The notes beneath the pieces were generated by a model. That model was not told where the DNA came from and did not search any database. It saw only the letters and a program-made list of their open reading frames with translations. 24,207 nt of DNA from a virus. Positions 23,973 through 24,207 of the stretch are shown here, piece after piece (the first letter of the stretch is position 1; every line of letters starts with the position of its first letter). The stretch is taken from IMG/VR virus record IMGVR_UViG_3300035199_000763, positions 1 through 24,207 of that record. One strand, written 5' to 3'. Position numbers and translations under genes: made by a program.

Positions 23973-24207
23973 TTAGCCGTTAATTTTAGGATTTTTCGGG
24001 GTGGACTTGGCCTTTCTGGTCTTTCTTTTTGGTGAGATTTTGGGGGTGGATGCCGGGGTGGCTTCCGTTTCGGCTAATGTCTCTGCCACAGGGGCTACCA
24101 CCTTTTTGGTTGGCGCAGCTGAGTGTATAGTTGTAGCTCTCACCTCGGGCGCGTCATTTGTGGGGGCGACTTCGACTTCTGGTGTCTCCGAAGTGGTTTG
24201 TGAGTTT
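23973..24207 (-). CDS. C-terminal end of a Pro/Thr/Ala/Lys-rich protein (partial)
   Basis: An open frame (first full codon at 24206) ends with TAA at 23975-23973 after 77 residues. It is low-complexity: acidic and Pro/Thr-rich first (SETPEVEVAPTNDAPEV), then mixed Val/Ala/Pro, then very basic (PKRKTRKAKSTPKNPKING). The start is outside the window and no family is recognisable. Such tails occur on phage structural proteins with a disordered linker. It is followed directly by a terminator-like hairpin. Coding status rests on the open frame and its position before a terminator. Confidence 0.6.
   Translation of the reverse strand, partial: NSQTTSETPEVEVAPTNDAPEVRATTIHSAAPTKKVVAPVAETLAETEATPASTPKISPKRKTRKAKSTPKNPKING

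Noticed and set aside
1-24207. tRNA genes, CRISPR arrays, insertion sequences or integration sites
   Set aside because: No cloverleaf-like segments, spaced direct repeats, transposase motifs or terminal inverted repeats were seen. The gaps are too short to hold them.

Overview
The window is a contiguous piece of a large tailed bacteriophage (Caudoviricetes, contractile-tail or myovirus type). Every gene I can support lies on the minus strand, so transcription runs from high to low coordinates. The virion proteins resemble T4-type parts (neck gp13/14/15-like, sheath gp18-like, tube gp19-like, gp26-like chaperone, gp53-like LysM protein). The replication proteins are also T4-type (gp32-like SSB, UvsX/RecA-like recombinase), but the DNA polymerase is family A rather than T4's family B. 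This suggests a divergent T4-related phage. The host cannot be told from the sequence.

Layout in transcription order. (1) 24207-21261: the 3' end of a Pro/Thr/Ala/Lys-rich protein and a likely terminator, then three head-tail connector or neck proteins. (2) 21138-15145: two tandem, paralogous, unusually long (about 1000 aa) tail sheath proteins. (3) 15076-13327: the tail tube protein, then a tail-assembly chaperone encoded by two overlapping frames with a T7 run in the overlap, which looks like a programmed +1 or -2 frameshift. A terminator-like hairpin follows. (4) 13245-5287: a 1046-aa tape measure protein, a tube-initiator/baseplate-like protein, a short LysM baseplate protein and a 1049-aa baseplate hub candidate. 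(5) 5268-4036: a 410-aa protein I cannot identify. (6) 4039-1: replication and recombination, with a compact exonuclease-less family A DNA polymerase, a protein resembling a degenerate FtsZ/tubulin fold, a gp32-like zinc-containing SSB and a UvsX/RecA-like recombinase (cut by the window edge).

The structural block runs straight into replication. The hub, the 410-aa gene, the polymerase and the FtsZ-like gene are joined by an 18-nt gap and then two 4-nt start/stop overlaps. The most distinctive signals are the recoding site in the chaperone with a likely CTG start, the duplicated sheath with a 48-nt island of perfect identity, the FtsZ/tubulin-like gene inside the replication cluster, and hairpins flanking the SSB gene. 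No tRNA, CRISPR array, IS element or plus-strand gene was found, and no gene-free stretch exceeds about 125 bases.
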